Positions 8,419-19,244 are shown, numbered from the stretch's first letter. The stretch is 19,244 nt of DNA from Hepatocystis sp. ex Piliocolobus tephrosceles (GCA_902459845.2 CABPSV020000315.1:1-19244); one strand, 5' to 3'. The notes: generated by a model not told the origin, from the letters alone. Numbers and translations are program-made.

Positions 8419-9832
8419 ATGAATGTTATAACTAGTAGCTCCTCACAACTTGATAATTGTTATGAAGATTTGAGTAAACAGTATACAATATCCAGTAATT
8501 CTCACTTAAGTATGGATGATTTAAACTCGGAATATAAACAATTTTATACAGTTGGTGATAACATGTATGATTATGATAACAGAAGTAATCAATCTATGAA
8601 TGTGAACTGTATGGAAAATTCAGTTAGTTGTATACAACCCAAGCCTAGAGTATTTATCCGCAGAGTTAGTAGTAAACGTAAATTGAATAATAAAAATTGT
8701 AATAGTTCAAAAAATGATATAGGTGCTGACATAAATCCTAATATGGTATATCCTATTAATTCATTCCCAAAAACTAATCCAGAAAATGTAATTTACAGTA
8801 TACCTTCTGTAAATGAGCTTTCTTCAGAATATAATGAAAATTATTCCTATGATGGATCAAATAGAATGTCAAATATGAATTTGTCAAATGATGTGAACTA
8901 CTCTCATAATGGTTCTTTAACTAATCTTAATAACAAATTCATGAATACTCCTATATGCATCAAAGAACCTTACTATGGTAATAAAATTTGTGATTTCGTA
9001 AATCAAGTAAACCCAATGCAACAGGTAATTATACAAAAAATTAAAATGATAAAACATATATATTTAAAGAAGTAGAAAAAAAAAAAAAAAGTTAATAATT
9101 CACTAACTTAAAGAATATACATAAAGTTTATATAACATATGCAGCATATGTTATAATTTGTTCAAATGTGTACGCCTAAAAAATTAATATTCAATGTACC
9201 CTCATATATATTTCAATACCTTTGTCTTTATTTATTTATTATTTATTATTTATTTATTTATTATTTATTTATTTATTATTTATTTATCTATTATTTTTTT
9301 ATTATTTATTTATTTATTTATCTATTTTTTATAGCACGGATTTAATGTGAATAAGCTATTATCACCTGTTTTACCACTAAAATATAGTATTACTATGGAA
9401 AATACTATAAGATTTATTCAAATGCTTTTACATAATATTATGAAATTAATAAAACTGACTTGTAGAAAAATGAAAAACGAGTTAAACGCAAAAGAAATAC
9501 GCGTTAACACAAATGTATCAAGAAATAATGATATGAACATATCACGTAATGTATATACAGATGGTTATGGGATTATAGCGGGTAATTTAAAAGAAAGAGA
9601 TTGCATAAGTTTTTTTGAAGAACAGGATGACATAAATGTCTTTAGTAGACTTTTTAATTTGGTAACTAAATGGCTAGAATCAACTGATTGTAATAATGTA
9701 GATTTATTAAAAAATCGAAAGAATGTAGGTGATCTCAAGACAGAATATAACAATGAATGTAGTGAAGTTTATTATCATACTGATAGTTTTCCAAAAGATG
9801 ATACAGGAAAAATCCAATTACCCAAATTTTAA
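8419..9832 (+). CDS. Two-exon gene, protein of unknown function (367 aa)
   Basis: Exon 1 is 8419-9024 (202 codons, ATG after AAAACAAA) and exon 2 is 9335-9832, ending in TAA. Splicing at GT 9025 and AG 9334 is phase 0 and joins MQQ to HGFNVNKLL, continuing the exon 2 frame upstream of any methionine. The first 200 residues are Asn/Ser/Tyr-rich and probably disordered, with a basic patch at about 74-93 (KPRVFIRR, SSKRKL). The exon 2 part has an amphipathic helix-like stretch (RFIQMLLHNIMKLIKL) and a more conserved-looking C-terminal half (FFEEQDDINVFSRLFNLVTKWLE). No signal peptide or membrane segment is evident. I vaguely recall that the syntenic P. falciparum gene is listed as an inner membrane complex component; that is unverified and is not shown by this sequence. 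Confidence 0.8.
9131..9155. repeat. 25-bp near-perfect palindrome inside an intron
   Basis: Twelve-base arms at 9131-9142 and 9144-9155 are exact reverse complements around a single A at 9143. The arm sequence is TATAACATATGC. It lies 106 bases after the donor site. Confidence 0.9.
9227..9325. repeat. TTTA/TTA microsatellite at the intron 3' end
   Basis: About 100 bases of mixed TTTA and TTA units with two CTA interruptions end some 10 bases before the acceptor AG at 9334. The tract probably serves as the U-rich acceptor region and is likely to vary in length between isolates. Confidence 0.85.
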
Positions 9833-10768
9833 TTAATTTCTTTGATTTGTGTCATAATGGTGCATATATATATGTATATGTCATAATTTTAATATTACAT
9901 AAGAGAAAATAAAAATTGATGTACATATAATTATACTATTCAAATGGGAGTAAGAGATAAAATGAAAATTGAACAAATAACTGTGTTAAGTATTTTTATA
10001 ATTATTTTTTTTAATCTAAAAAGTTAATCCATAAACAACATAAGTAGTTTTTATAAAAAATTACACGTAGGAATATATTGTACACATATAAGTGCTTATT
10101 GTATGTACATATTTATGTACGAATGCATATATAAAAAATATATAAGCTAATACATTTGTATTTTTCTCAAAATTAACACCTTTAAATTATAAAGAATTAA
10201 TGTTTGATAAAAATATTTACATAAATTTTCAATTTATATGAATACATAACGCATGAATAAGTCATCGATTTTCCGTTTAATGTAATATATGAGTTCATCT
10301 TTTTCAAGTATTTTATTTATTTATTTTTTTTTTTTTGTTTCATTGTTTTTTTCTTTTTTTGTCTCATTGTTTTTGTTCCTCTTTTGTTTCATTGTTTTTT
10401 TTTTTTTTTTTTTTTGTTCTTTTACCCCTTGTAGCTTTTGTTCTTCTTCGTGTTATTTTTTCTTTTCTTTTTTAAAAAAAAATATAATATTTAAGATCAT
10501 TAAAGAATTCATACTATTAGCTTTTATTTTTTTACTATTTATATATTGTCATATCACAAACCCAATGGTTGTTTATTTAATTATTAAAATTTACAACGTA
10601 TCATAACATATTCTTATTACATAAGGTATAAACTAATTAACAAAAACACAAAATATTAACGAATATTCTCACCGATCTTTTTATTTTTTTATAAAACGTA
10701 AAAACTAATGATGTGTTGTTATTCTAATTGAACAGAAAATAAAAAAAAAGGAGTTCACCAAATATGTG

Positions 10769-10805
<37 letters not shown>

Positions 10806-11220
10806 TATTATGCGTATGCAAAAAATTGTTACTAGATGCACGGTATAAAAATTGCAAATAAATATTTTCGAGTATATAAAACAACAGGAGTATAAAAAAG
10901 GTGTCTAATATATTTGACACATACACTTATAAGTGTATTATATTGTATGAAAGATTATATAAATACAATTTTTTTTTTTTAAAAAAAAAATAACAATGGA
11001 ATTAAATTAATTTTCAAACATACAATATGCTAACAAATATAATAATAATAAAAAAAAAAAAAAATGTTCTACCATTTCTATATAACATTTTCGATTGCGT
11101 ATCAGTTAAATGTGTGATCCATTCGTTTCTCATGTTGTTCCTATTATTACCAGTCCCAATTAATGACAGTGCAAGTAAGTAATCCAATGTGTTTCATCAA
11201 AAGTTAGAGAAAGTACTAAA
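9833..11220. other. Convergent intergenic region (1.39 kb)
   Basis: Both flanking genes end here, so it should hold two 3' UTRs and polyadenylation sites. It has a T-rich stretch at 10317-10420 with three degenerate copies of TTTTGTTTCATTGTTTTTTT, an (AT)15 tract at 10772-10801, and an 18-bp perfect palindrome at 10921-10938. The open frame at 10289-10606 is a by-product of the T-rich repeat. No gene or RNA is evident. Confidence 0.7.
10921..10938. repeat. 18-bp perfect palindrome in a convergent 3' region
   Basis: ATACACTTATAAGTGTAT is its own reverse complement. It lies about 280 bp beyond the isocitrate dehydrogenase stop codon and over 1 kb beyond the stop of the opposing gene. It could be a cruciform or a 3'-end hairpin, but an AT-rich chance palindrome is also possible. 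Confidence 0.85.
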
Positions 11221-12531
11221 TTATGAACTATTCAATAACTTTGATTTTAACTTTTCGTTGATGGAATTTATAAAATCCGTAGTATACACATAATCCTTCT
11301 CAGTTACATTTTTAATACCTTTAATACAACCAGCCAAATCTTTTGGCATTATTCCATCTTCTACTGTTTCAATACATGCTTGTTCAAGATCCTTACAGAA
11401 TTGTTGAAGTTTTGTGTTTTGATCTAATTTAGCTCTATGTTCAAGGCCTCTAGTCCATGCAAAAATGGATGCTATTGGATTAGTTGATGTTTTTTCACCT
11501 CTTTGATGACATCTATAATGTCTAGTTACAGTTCCATGTGCTGCTTCTGATAAGCAAGTAATACCATCAGGACATAATAAAATAGAAGTCATTAAACCTA
11601 AACTCCCATATCCCTGTGCAACTGCATCTGATTGTATATCTCCATCATAATTTTTACATGCCCATAAAAAGCCACCCTCCGATTTTAATATTTGTGCAAC
11701 CATATCATCTATTAGTTTATGCTCATACCATAAATTATTTTGTTCAAATAATGTTTTGAATTTTTGTTCATATATTTCTTGAAAAATATCTTTAAATAAT
11801 CCATCATATATTTTTAAGATAGTATTTTTTGTACTCATATAAACAGGCATATTAAGTTTTAAAGCATATTGAAAACAAGATAAAGCAAAATTTGTGATTG
11901 ATGCTTCTGTATTATACATACCTAAACAAACACCTGGACCTTTAAAATGAAAAACTGTTTCTTTTAATACTTCTGAATTGTCATCAGGTGTAAAAACTAT
12001 TTCAAATTTACCACTTTTTGTTATTTTTAATGTTTGTTGTTTATACTGATCGGCATAGGCATGTCTTCCAATAATAATGGGTTTTTTCCAATTAGGTACA
12101 AGTCTAGGTATATTTTTGATAATAATTGGTGCTCTAAAAACTGTACCATCCAGTATATTTCTAATAGTACCATTTGGGCTTTTCCACATTTCTTTTAAAT
12201 TAAATTCTTTAACTCTTTCTGCATCTGGAGTAATAGTAGCACATTTAATACCGACCGAGCACTCTTTTATTTGTTCAGCTGCATCTAATGTTACTTGATC
12301 ATTTGTTTTATCTCTGTTTTCTATTGACAAGTCAAAATATTTTATATTTAAATTTAAATATGGCAATATTAATTTTTCTTTTATATCTTTCCATATTACT
12401 CTAGTCATTTCATCTCCATCTAATTCTGCCACTGGTTTTTTTACATCAATTTTATTCCATTTTTGTAAAAATGATGCATTTTTTATGCTACGATGTATGT
12501 AAAAATTATTAGTGTTGGTTAATTTTTTCAT
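11221..12531 (-). CDS. IDH: Isocitrate dehydrogenase [NADP], mitochondrial
   Basis: It oxidatively decarboxylates isocitrate to 2-oxoglutarate, making NADPH in the mitochondrion; Plasmodium is known to use the NADP enzyme in its TCA cycle. From the chosen start it is 436 residues. The fold is complete and strongly similar to eukaryotic IDH1/IDH2. Substrate residues are Ser118, Asn120, Arg124, Arg133, Arg156 (equivalent to human IDH1 Arg132), Tyr163 and Lys235. Metal ligands are Asp275, Asp298 and Asp302. NADP contacts are Arg337-His338 in [11 protein letters not shown]. Residues 1-33 contain basic residues and one acidic residue, consistent with a mitochondrial presequence. The ATG at 12531 was chosen because sequence further upstream does not look coding. 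In-frame ATGs at 12552 and 12660 would add 7 or 43 residues. The gene is convergent with the unknown gene at 8419 and divergent from the F-box-like gene. Confidence 0.95.
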   Translation of the reverse strand: MKKLTNTNNFYIHRSIKNASFLQKWNKIDVKKPVAELDGDEMTRVIWKDIKEKLILPYLNLNIKYFDLSIENRDKTNDQVTLDAAEQIKECSVGIKCATITPDAERVKEFNLKEMWKSPNGTIRNILDGTVFRAPIIIKNIPRLVPNWKKPIIIGRHAYADQYKQQTLKITKSGKFEIVFTPDDNSEVLKETVFHFKGPGVCLGMYNTEASITNFALSCFQYALKLNMPVYMSTKNTILKIYDGLFKDIFQEIYEQKFKTLFEQNNLWYEHKLIDDMVAQILKSEGGFLWACKNYDGDIQSDAVAQGYGSLGLMTSILLCPDGITCLSEAAHGTVTRHYRCHQRGEKTSTNPIASIFAWTRGLEHRAKLDQNTKLQQFCKDLEQACIETVEDGIMPKDLAGCIKGIKNVTEKDYVYTTDFINSINEKLKSKLLNSS

Positions 12532-12573
12532 AACTTTGACTCTTATATCCATTGTGTTAGTATGCTTTTGAAT

Positions 12574-12593
12574 ATGTGATCGTATGTGATCGT
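12574..12593. repeat. 10-bp direct tandem repeat upstream of IDH
   Basis: ATGTGATCGT occurs twice in direct succession, 43-62 bases upstream of the preferred IDH start. A 10-bp unit would shift the reading frame on copy-number change, which argues that this stretch is untranslated leader. Confidence 0.7.
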
Positions 12594-13212
12594 GTGTTAT
12601 GTTGTATTGTAAATTCAGTAACCAGTACTGTTCGTTTTTATATAAATAAAAAATACACAAATAAAATAATATATCAATAAAAAAACAAAATAATATATAA
12701 GAGGTACAAATAAAAATTAATTACTTTTTTCCAAAAACAAACAAGTATTATTAAACATATTTACAAAATGGTAACACATAAAAATCTATAAAAAAATCTA
12801 TAAAAAAAATCCTTTTTTTTTTACAGCTTTATGTTAAACGAAAAATCGAATAGCTCATATTATGTTTAAGAACTTATTAAACTTAACAAATTTTCAATTG
12901 TTAAAAAACAATGGTTTATATTATCCCTTAATATATAAATTTTTTTTTTTTTTTTTGGAAGTTGTGAATTTAATTTTTGTTTAAATATTTGATATATAAA
13001 TGAACAAAAACATAAAAGTATAAAAGTAAAATTGAGAAATTTAACACTTAAAAAAAAAAAAAATAATAATAAATTACGGGAGAAAACGTTAAACAGAATA
13101 TTCATATATTATAAATATAAAGTTTATGTAAAAAAAAAAAAAAAAAAAAAAATTCATTATTGTAAGCATACAATCACTAGCACATTTCTTTAAAAAGTAT
13201 TTCGTTAACATG

Positions 13213-13247
<35 letters not shown>

Positions 13248-13590
13248 AAGATTTTTCAAATTATGTAAATGCAACGAGCTGAACCTTTTCCACTGGGCTT
13301 TTATTTTATGAGAACAGACAATACATAATTAATTATGGAGGATATACACATAAAGTGTTTATAATAAGTATATATATATACATGTACATATTTAAGCCTA
13401 TACCTACATTTTTTCCTTAGTTTCCATTTTAAAAATATTATGGAAAAAAAAAAAAGCACGTTGAAATACTTTAATAGGTTTTATGCAAATGTATATATCT
13501 ATTATATATATATTTTTTTTTATCTGTGCGTTAATATATGTTCAATTGCTAATAATGTTACAAGTTCATAATTTGGGACAGACCTTGAAT

Positions 13591-13623
<33 letters not shown>

Positions 13624-14643
13624 CAAAAAAAGTATTAAACCACGCTGTGCTCTACTAAACTTGTTTAAAAGAAAACAAAAGATATAGATTTATAAGTGAA
13701 TATATACATATAGATATATTTGAGATTTACTAGCACGGAATCGCTTGTCAGTTTTTTCTTTTTAAGTACTACTTACATGTGTTATGAATAATAAAGCTTA
13801 TGTTAAGTTAAAATTTAATTAGAGAAATAATTTGTGAAAAAAGAAAAGAAAAAAAGCTATTTTGCCGTAAAAGTAATATAAGGAAAAACACGTATATTTA
13901 AAAATTAAAAAAAAAAAAAAATTAGAAAAATATAGAATAGTATTTTAAAAAGCTAATTATATACATTTCGACGTTTTTATTTTAAATATTATATTAAGTC
14001 GACGTTTTTTTATAATTTAAAAAAATAAGTAAAAAATAGTATATGTAATTTGAGCGCAAATATATATATATATATATATATATACATACATATATGTGAA
14101 CATTTGCTAAGATGCATATGTTAACGTAATAAAAATAAAAACATATTATAATAATACATGTTATAAAACATTTATGTATACGTATAAAATGTCTATTTGT
14201 ATTATATATATGCGTTAACTTTTATCCTATTTTTTTTTTTTTTTTTTTTTTATATACTGTACTATTTTTTCATTTTTGCTATTTCAGTAAGCTGGTAATA
14301 TTGTATATACTGTATTAAGATCAGCGTCACATATTTAAATATATATATTATGTATATGTGTGATCGAATTTATAAAATAAGATGTAAAAAAGTGAAGCAA
14401 AAAATATATAAAAATAATATATTATTTATTTTTTTTTTTTTCTACTATTTTATTGCAACTTTGCATGTTTTTATAATAATTATTTAAACTTCTTGTTTTT
14501 TTCTTTTTAATATTTAGTAAAATTTATACTTCTTTGAATTCATATAAATTTATAATTTTTTTTTTTTTTTAAGTGCAAGCCAAAACTATGAATTCAATAT
14601 TTAAAAATTTTGTATACAGTACCAATTCATAAATTTTATTCAA

Positions 14644-14763
<120 letters not shown>

Positions 14764-15290
14764 ATTACATTTATATATATATGAACTCATGCATATATTA
14801 TAAAATATACCAACATATTTACATGTACGTAGTTGCATATGTATTTGTGAGATCATACCTAATGTACGCAAAAAGCGTTAATTTAAGATAATACTATTAC
14901 GTATAAATTTTTTATGAGTAAATATTGTGGTAAAAAAATAACATGGTAAAAATAGTAACGCTAAAAATAGTAAGATAAAAATGGTGTGGTAAAAGTAGTG
15001 TATTGAAAATTAACAAGTGAACAAATTTTGCCATATCTTTTAAAATTAATTATAAAATATACAAAGATATAGTGTGAGTAATGTATAATGCTTTATTTTA
15101 TTTATTTCTTTATTAATTTCTTTATTTTATATTTTTATATATTCTTTATCAGGTGTAAAAGTAATGCATGTATATACATATAAATGGCATAAAAACATAT
15201 GTATTTATTTTATTTTTTTTGGCACTTTTTTACATATGCTCATAAAAAATATTTTAAAATGCAACATATTATTGTATGTATATAGTTAAC

Positions 15291-15294
<4 letters not shown>

Positions 15295-15341
<47 letters not shown>
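15295..15341. repeat. T47 homopolymer
   Basis: Forty-seven consecutive T, the longest homopolymer in the window, lie about 490 bp upstream of the F-box-like gene start. The true length may differ because such runs sequence poorly. Confidence 0.9.
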
Positions 15342-15343
<2 letters not shown>

Positions 15344-15830
15344 TAATTATTTTTTTGTGCCTACTAATGTATAATCGGTTGTAAAGATTTGTATATATAT
15401 ATATATATATATGTGCGTATATATATGCACCTACATACGCGATCCATACATATTTTATAGGTATTGTTTTTCTAGATATATGTTATTTTAAATTGCATAA
15501 TTATGAAATAAGACACATATGTTAAATATGTTAAGCATTTATTTTACTATATCACTATTTTATGTTTTTTTTAATGACTGTATTTTAGTTATTTTTTATT
15601 TACTTTTAACACACAATTGATAAAAGTAATAATATATCTATTTATGTTCGTGTATAAATACAGATACATGCGCATGCTTATATAAATATTTCTATACGAG
15701 TATAGTATAACTGACAGTAAAACTTAAATAAATAACAATATAAAATAAGTAGTTGTAGAAACGCGTGGTTTTACATTTGTAGTAGTAGTAATTATAATAA
15801 CAAATTAAAATTATAGAAGACTAAGACAAA

Positions 15831-18800
15831 ATGATTAATAAACATGTTGATAGAAAAAAAAGTTATGAATACATAACAAATGAGAAGGAGTTAAGTAGGA
15901 ATGTATCAGGATCTGGATTAGGATTAGGGTCATTATCAATGTCAGGTACAATGTCAGGTACAAGATCAGATATAAAAGAGGAATATAGTAATTCGTATGG
16001 AAAAAGAAGAAGTTTAGATTTAAGTAAAAATAATATGTTGGATGATAATGTTATATCAAAAAAAAATTATAGTAGTAACAATTTGTATGATAAATCGAAT
16101 GAGAAAGACACTGATGATGTATATATAAGAAAACATATTAATTTAATTGAAGAGGAACAAAAAAAAAGTGTTTTAAATTTTCAAAAAGAAAATGGTAACG
16201 AAAATAGTAATGTTTTAAGTAGTAATAGTGGAAGTGATAATAGTGGTAGTAGTAGTAATAATAATAATAATAATAATAATAATGGTAGTAGTAATAGTGG
16301 TAGTAATAGTGGTAGTAATAGTGGTAGTAATAATGGTAGTAATAGTGGTAGTAATAGTGGTAGTAATAGTGGTAGTAATAGTGGTAGTAATAGTGGTAGT
16401 AGTAGTGGTAGTAGTAGTGGTAGTAGTAGTGGTAGTAGTAGTAATAGTGACGAAGACAGTAATGATGATAGTAATGACAAAAGTAATGACAGTAGCAGCG
16501 ATAACAGTAGCGATAATAGCATCGAAAACAGTAACGAATATAGCGAAGATTACAGTAACGATGGTAGTTATGTTGATGTTGATGATAGTAGACGTTTAAA
16601 TAAAATGAATTGTACATCTAATGGTACAAATTATTACTATTCAGTATATGAAGGATATAAAACAAACTATATTATGGAATCTTTATTTGATAAAAATTCA
16701 TATGTTTATTTTACAGTGCCTTTTAATAAATATAGTTATACAAAATATTATACGAATTGGAATAAAATTAGTTTTAAATTATATGGTCTATTAAATTCGA
16801 ATCGTGAAAATAACAACGATTCAAACAAAAAAAAAAAAAGAAAATTGAACATATCCAATGAACTTAATAATAATGGAAGTAATAATGGTAGTAATAATAT
16901 ATATAATTATAATATTAATATTAATGTTAAAACAGAAAAAAAGCTTTTAAATGATAGTAAAAACAATAATTATAATAAAAATAATATATGCTATTATGAA
17001 CAAGAAGATGTTAATTGTAACAATGTATTAATTGATATACTTAATAACTTTTTATATTTTTTATTACTAAGCGAATTTTTAAATATAAATGAATTATTTA
17101 AATTAATGTCTTTATGTAAACGTTCATATAAAATTTTTAATAATTTTTTTTATATAAATGTTTATATTAATCCTTTTAAACAAACTATCAATGATATTAT
17201 ATATTTTTTAAAGACTAATAAAGAATATCAGTTTAATATTTTAAATAAAATGCATTATGCTTGTACTCTTCCTGATGATACCCTTAGTGAGGATGCCGAT
17301 TATAACAACAACATTAATAATTATAAACAAGAAATTACTAGTACTATCACTACCTCAACAAGTGCTTCGGAACAAAACACAACATGTACTAACACAACAG
17401 GTACTAACATAACAGGTACTAACACAACAGGTATTAACATAACAGATACTAACATAACAGATACTAACATAACAGGTACTAACATAACAGATATTAACAT
17501 AACAGATATTAACATAGCAGATACTCTGGAACAAAACGAAAATAATGTCCTTAATAAAAAAAAAGAAGACACGTTAAATAATTTACACAAAAATCAAAAT
17601 GAAGAAATGGAAATTTATAACTCTAACGAGATAACTGAAATTATTAGTAGTGATAATAGCATATCAGAAAAAAAAAAAAAAAAAATTTTGTTTACAAATA
17701 ATATTATGAATATGAGATTGTTATTTTGTTTATATGAATATATAAGAATATATTTACGTAAATATATAAGAGATAATATTAATTTTAATATTTCGAAAAA
17801 AGAATTTGATAATGCTACAAACAAAAAAGATATGTTTTTTATGGAGTTATTTCCATATGGTAATAAAATATGTACATACGAATATAAAATAAAATTAAAA
17901 AAATCAATACTTAGAAGATGGAATTTGAAGGGTAATTATGTGCATGAAAATTATTTTAAACATGAATCTAATGATACAAATAATAATAATATAGGAATAT
18001 TAAAAATTATAGAAAATATGGGTAGTTCATTGTACCCATCCCACACTTCTTTTATTTCATTGGATAAATTTGGTTATATAAATATATGGCATGTGAATGA
18101 CTCTAACTCTTTGTTTCCTATTCCTTTACACAAAACACAGTTAACTTCAAATAATGAAAAACTTTTGAAAATAACTGATGCTGTTAACATAAGGAATGAC
18201 CAATACTTATTGTCTGGAGAAAATGCTTTATATTCGTTTTTTCTGCAAGGTTAGTTTTTCATTATTATGTATGATGTGAATACACGTGTGTACATATGTG
18301 TATTCACATCATACATACATACATATATACATACACGTCCGTGTTTTTTTCAAAAATCATAATTCGCTGTTATAATGTATGTATATGTATCACCAAATGT
18401 TATTTCTGTTTTCTCTATTTTTTTTTATTTTATTTTTTATTTTTTTTATTTTTTTAGATACGGACCAAATCGAAGCTAGTACTATTGTAGACCTATCAGA
18501 AGAAACAAGCGCAAATAAAGCCAAAATAAAAACAGTCATAAGCTGTGATAAAAATAAAGCATGTGTAGGATTAAACAAAGCAGTATCTTATCGAATTGAT
18601 ATCGAAAAGAACAGTATAGAAAGTAGTAAGAATTTGATGGAAGAAGAATTTGAAAAAATTCACTGCTTTGATAATAATACCAATATAGTTTTAACAAAAA
18701 AAAATATATTAATTGATGATAAACGAGTAAATAATTATGTGTGTTATGTTAGTTATCAGTTTATAGATTATAAAAATGGTAAAAAATATTATAATAGTGA

Positions 18801-19244
18801 TAATTATTTTACGGATGTTGATTTAACTGGTATAACATTAACAACATTAAATTCAAATAATTCCATGTTTTTATTTGATCTTCGATATAAATATCCAACT
18901 ACATGTTTATATTATGAAAGCATTATTACTGATACATTTCGATTAAAAGAAAATGAAAAAATAAAATACTTAAATAATTTGAAGAGTAATTATAATACAA
19001 AATATTATTTGAAACATAAAAAATATTCAGGACTACATGATAATATTATATTATATCCTTATATTAATAACAGTACTAATAATAAAAGAATATTAAAAAA
19101 TGAAAAAAATAATTATATTAAAAATAAAATTTATGCTAATGAATCTTTTATATATAATATAATAAATGAAAATAAAAAAGATGATTTACCAAATTTACCA
19201 ACATCTTATTTAAATATGTGGAGGTGGTGTGATAAAAGACAATC
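15831..19244 (+). CDS. Large two-exon protein with F-box-like and WD40-like segments (3' partial)
   Basis: Exon 1 is 15831-18249 (ATG after AAGACAAA) and exon 2 is 18458 to the window end, still open. At least 1068 residues are visible. Residues 1-215 are disordered, with a Ser-Gly/Ser-Asn repeat at about 126-208 followed by an Asp/Ser/Asn block. Residues about 398-440 (FLLLSEFLNINELFKLMSLC, then KRSYKIF) follow the F-box spacing of hydrophobics and end in a CKR-like motif. Residues 520-564 are nine TNITG-type pentapeptides. From about residue 730, SFISLDKFGYINIWHVND and, in exon 2, SMFLFDLRYKYPTTCLYY resemble WD40 strands. An F-box plus propeller protein would be a substrate receptor of an SCF-type ubiquitin ligase. 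That reading is inference from pattern and could be wrong. Confidence 0.75.
16207..16453 (+). repeat. Coding AGTGGTAGTAAT repeat (Ser-Gly/Ser-Asn)
   Basis: Twelve-bp units of AGTGGTAGTAAT and six-bp AGTGGT or AGTAAT derivatives run with an internal (AAT)n patch around 16255-16282. They encode Ser-Gly-Ser-Asn repeats in the disordered N-terminus of the F-box-like protein. Confidence 0.9.
17388..17522 (+). repeat. 15-bp coding tandem repeat, 9 units (TNITG/D)
   Basis: Nine consecutive 15-bp units with consensus ACTAACATAACAGGT encode Thr-Asn-Ile-Thr-Gly/Asp pentapeptides. The array separates the F-box-like segment from the WD40-like part and is flanked by similar EQN-containing sequence on each side. 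Confidence 0.9.
18250..18457 (+). other. Intron (208 bp, phase 1)
   Basis: The donor is CAAG|GTTAGT and the acceptor is TTTTTTTAG|ATACGG. Splicing completes a GAT codon and gives FLQGDTDQIEAST-like continuity with a frame open to the window end. Without splicing, translation stops at TAG 18252-18254, one codon past the donor. A 20-bp inverted repeat lies near the donor. Confidence 0.85.
18266..18317. repeat. 20-bp perfect inverted repeat in an intron
   Basis: Bases 18266-18285 are the exact reverse complement of 18298-18317, with a 12-nt loop. On the transcript the loop can pair further through G-U wobbles to leave a tiny terminal loop. It starts 16 bases after the donor site. Confidence 0.95.

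Larger units (their letters stand above)
9025..9334 (+). other. Intron (310 bp, phase 0)
   Basis: The donor is CAG|GTAATT and the acceptor is TTTTTTATAG|CAC, both typical of Plasmodium. An in-frame TAG at 9073-9075 ends the read-through frame, so intron retention would give a 218-residue product with 16 novel residues. The intron holds a near-perfect 25-bp palindrome and a TTTA/TTA microsatellite next to the acceptor. Confidence 0.85.

Noticed and set aside
10289..10606. Phe/Ser-rich frame resembling a membrane protein
   Set aside because: It is a by-product of degenerate T-rich repeats in a convergent 3' region, with no conserved motif.
12866..13105. 79-codon hydrophobic frame upstream of IDH
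   Set aside because: It has poly-Phe and poly-Lys from T and A tracts and typical intergenic base composition.
16138..16617. Long minus-strand frame rich in His and Tyr opposite the F-box-like gene
   Set aside because: It mirrors the Ser-Gly/Ser-Asn coding repeat and starts and ends with it.

Overview
This window is nuclear DNA of a malaria parasite (genus Plasmodium). The evidence is extreme A+T content, long poly(dA)/poly(dT) and (AT)n tracts between genes, Asn/Lys/Asp-rich low-complexity inserts inside proteins, short AT-rich GT-AG introns, A-rich contexts before start codons, and recognisable parasite orthologues. The NADP isocitrate dehydrogenase places it in the block that lies on chromosome 13 in P. 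falciparum (from memory, not searched). The species cannot be fixed from sequence alone; a non-falciparum species is likely from divergence in the isocitrate dehydrogenase.

Layout. 41-2884 (-) encodes a 947-residue charged, probably nuclear protein of unknown function. Its last codons sit in a striking 32-bp inverted repeat flush with the window edge. 2885-5241 is a divergent intergenic region rich in homopolymers and 9-bp minisatellites. 5242-6051 (+) encodes a UBE2W-type ubiquitin-conjugating enzyme with a secretory signal and a transit-peptide-like extension, so probably apicoplast-directed. 6052-8418 is intergenic. 8419-9832 (+) is a two-exon gene for a 367-residue protein of unknown function. 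9833-11220 is a convergent intergenic region. 11221-12531 (-) is the mitochondrial NADP-dependent isocitrate dehydrogenase, with possible upstream in-frame starts as far as 12660. 12532-15830 is a long divergent intergenic region with a (ATT)n microsatellite of about 113 bp and a T47 tract. 15831 to the window end (+) is a large two-exon gene, 3'-truncated, with an F-box-like segment followed by WD40-like strands.

The genes are single transcription units, as is normal in this genus, and no operon logic applies. Two of them touch ubiquitin biology (E2 and F-box-like protein), but they probably work in different compartments and I infer no joint system. No RNA gene, transposon, CRISPR array or viral gene was seen. 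The most interesting items are the plastid-targeted UBE2W-like E2, the terminal inverted repeat, inverted repeats in both introns, and poly(A) tracts inside coding sequence, one of them immediately after a start codon.
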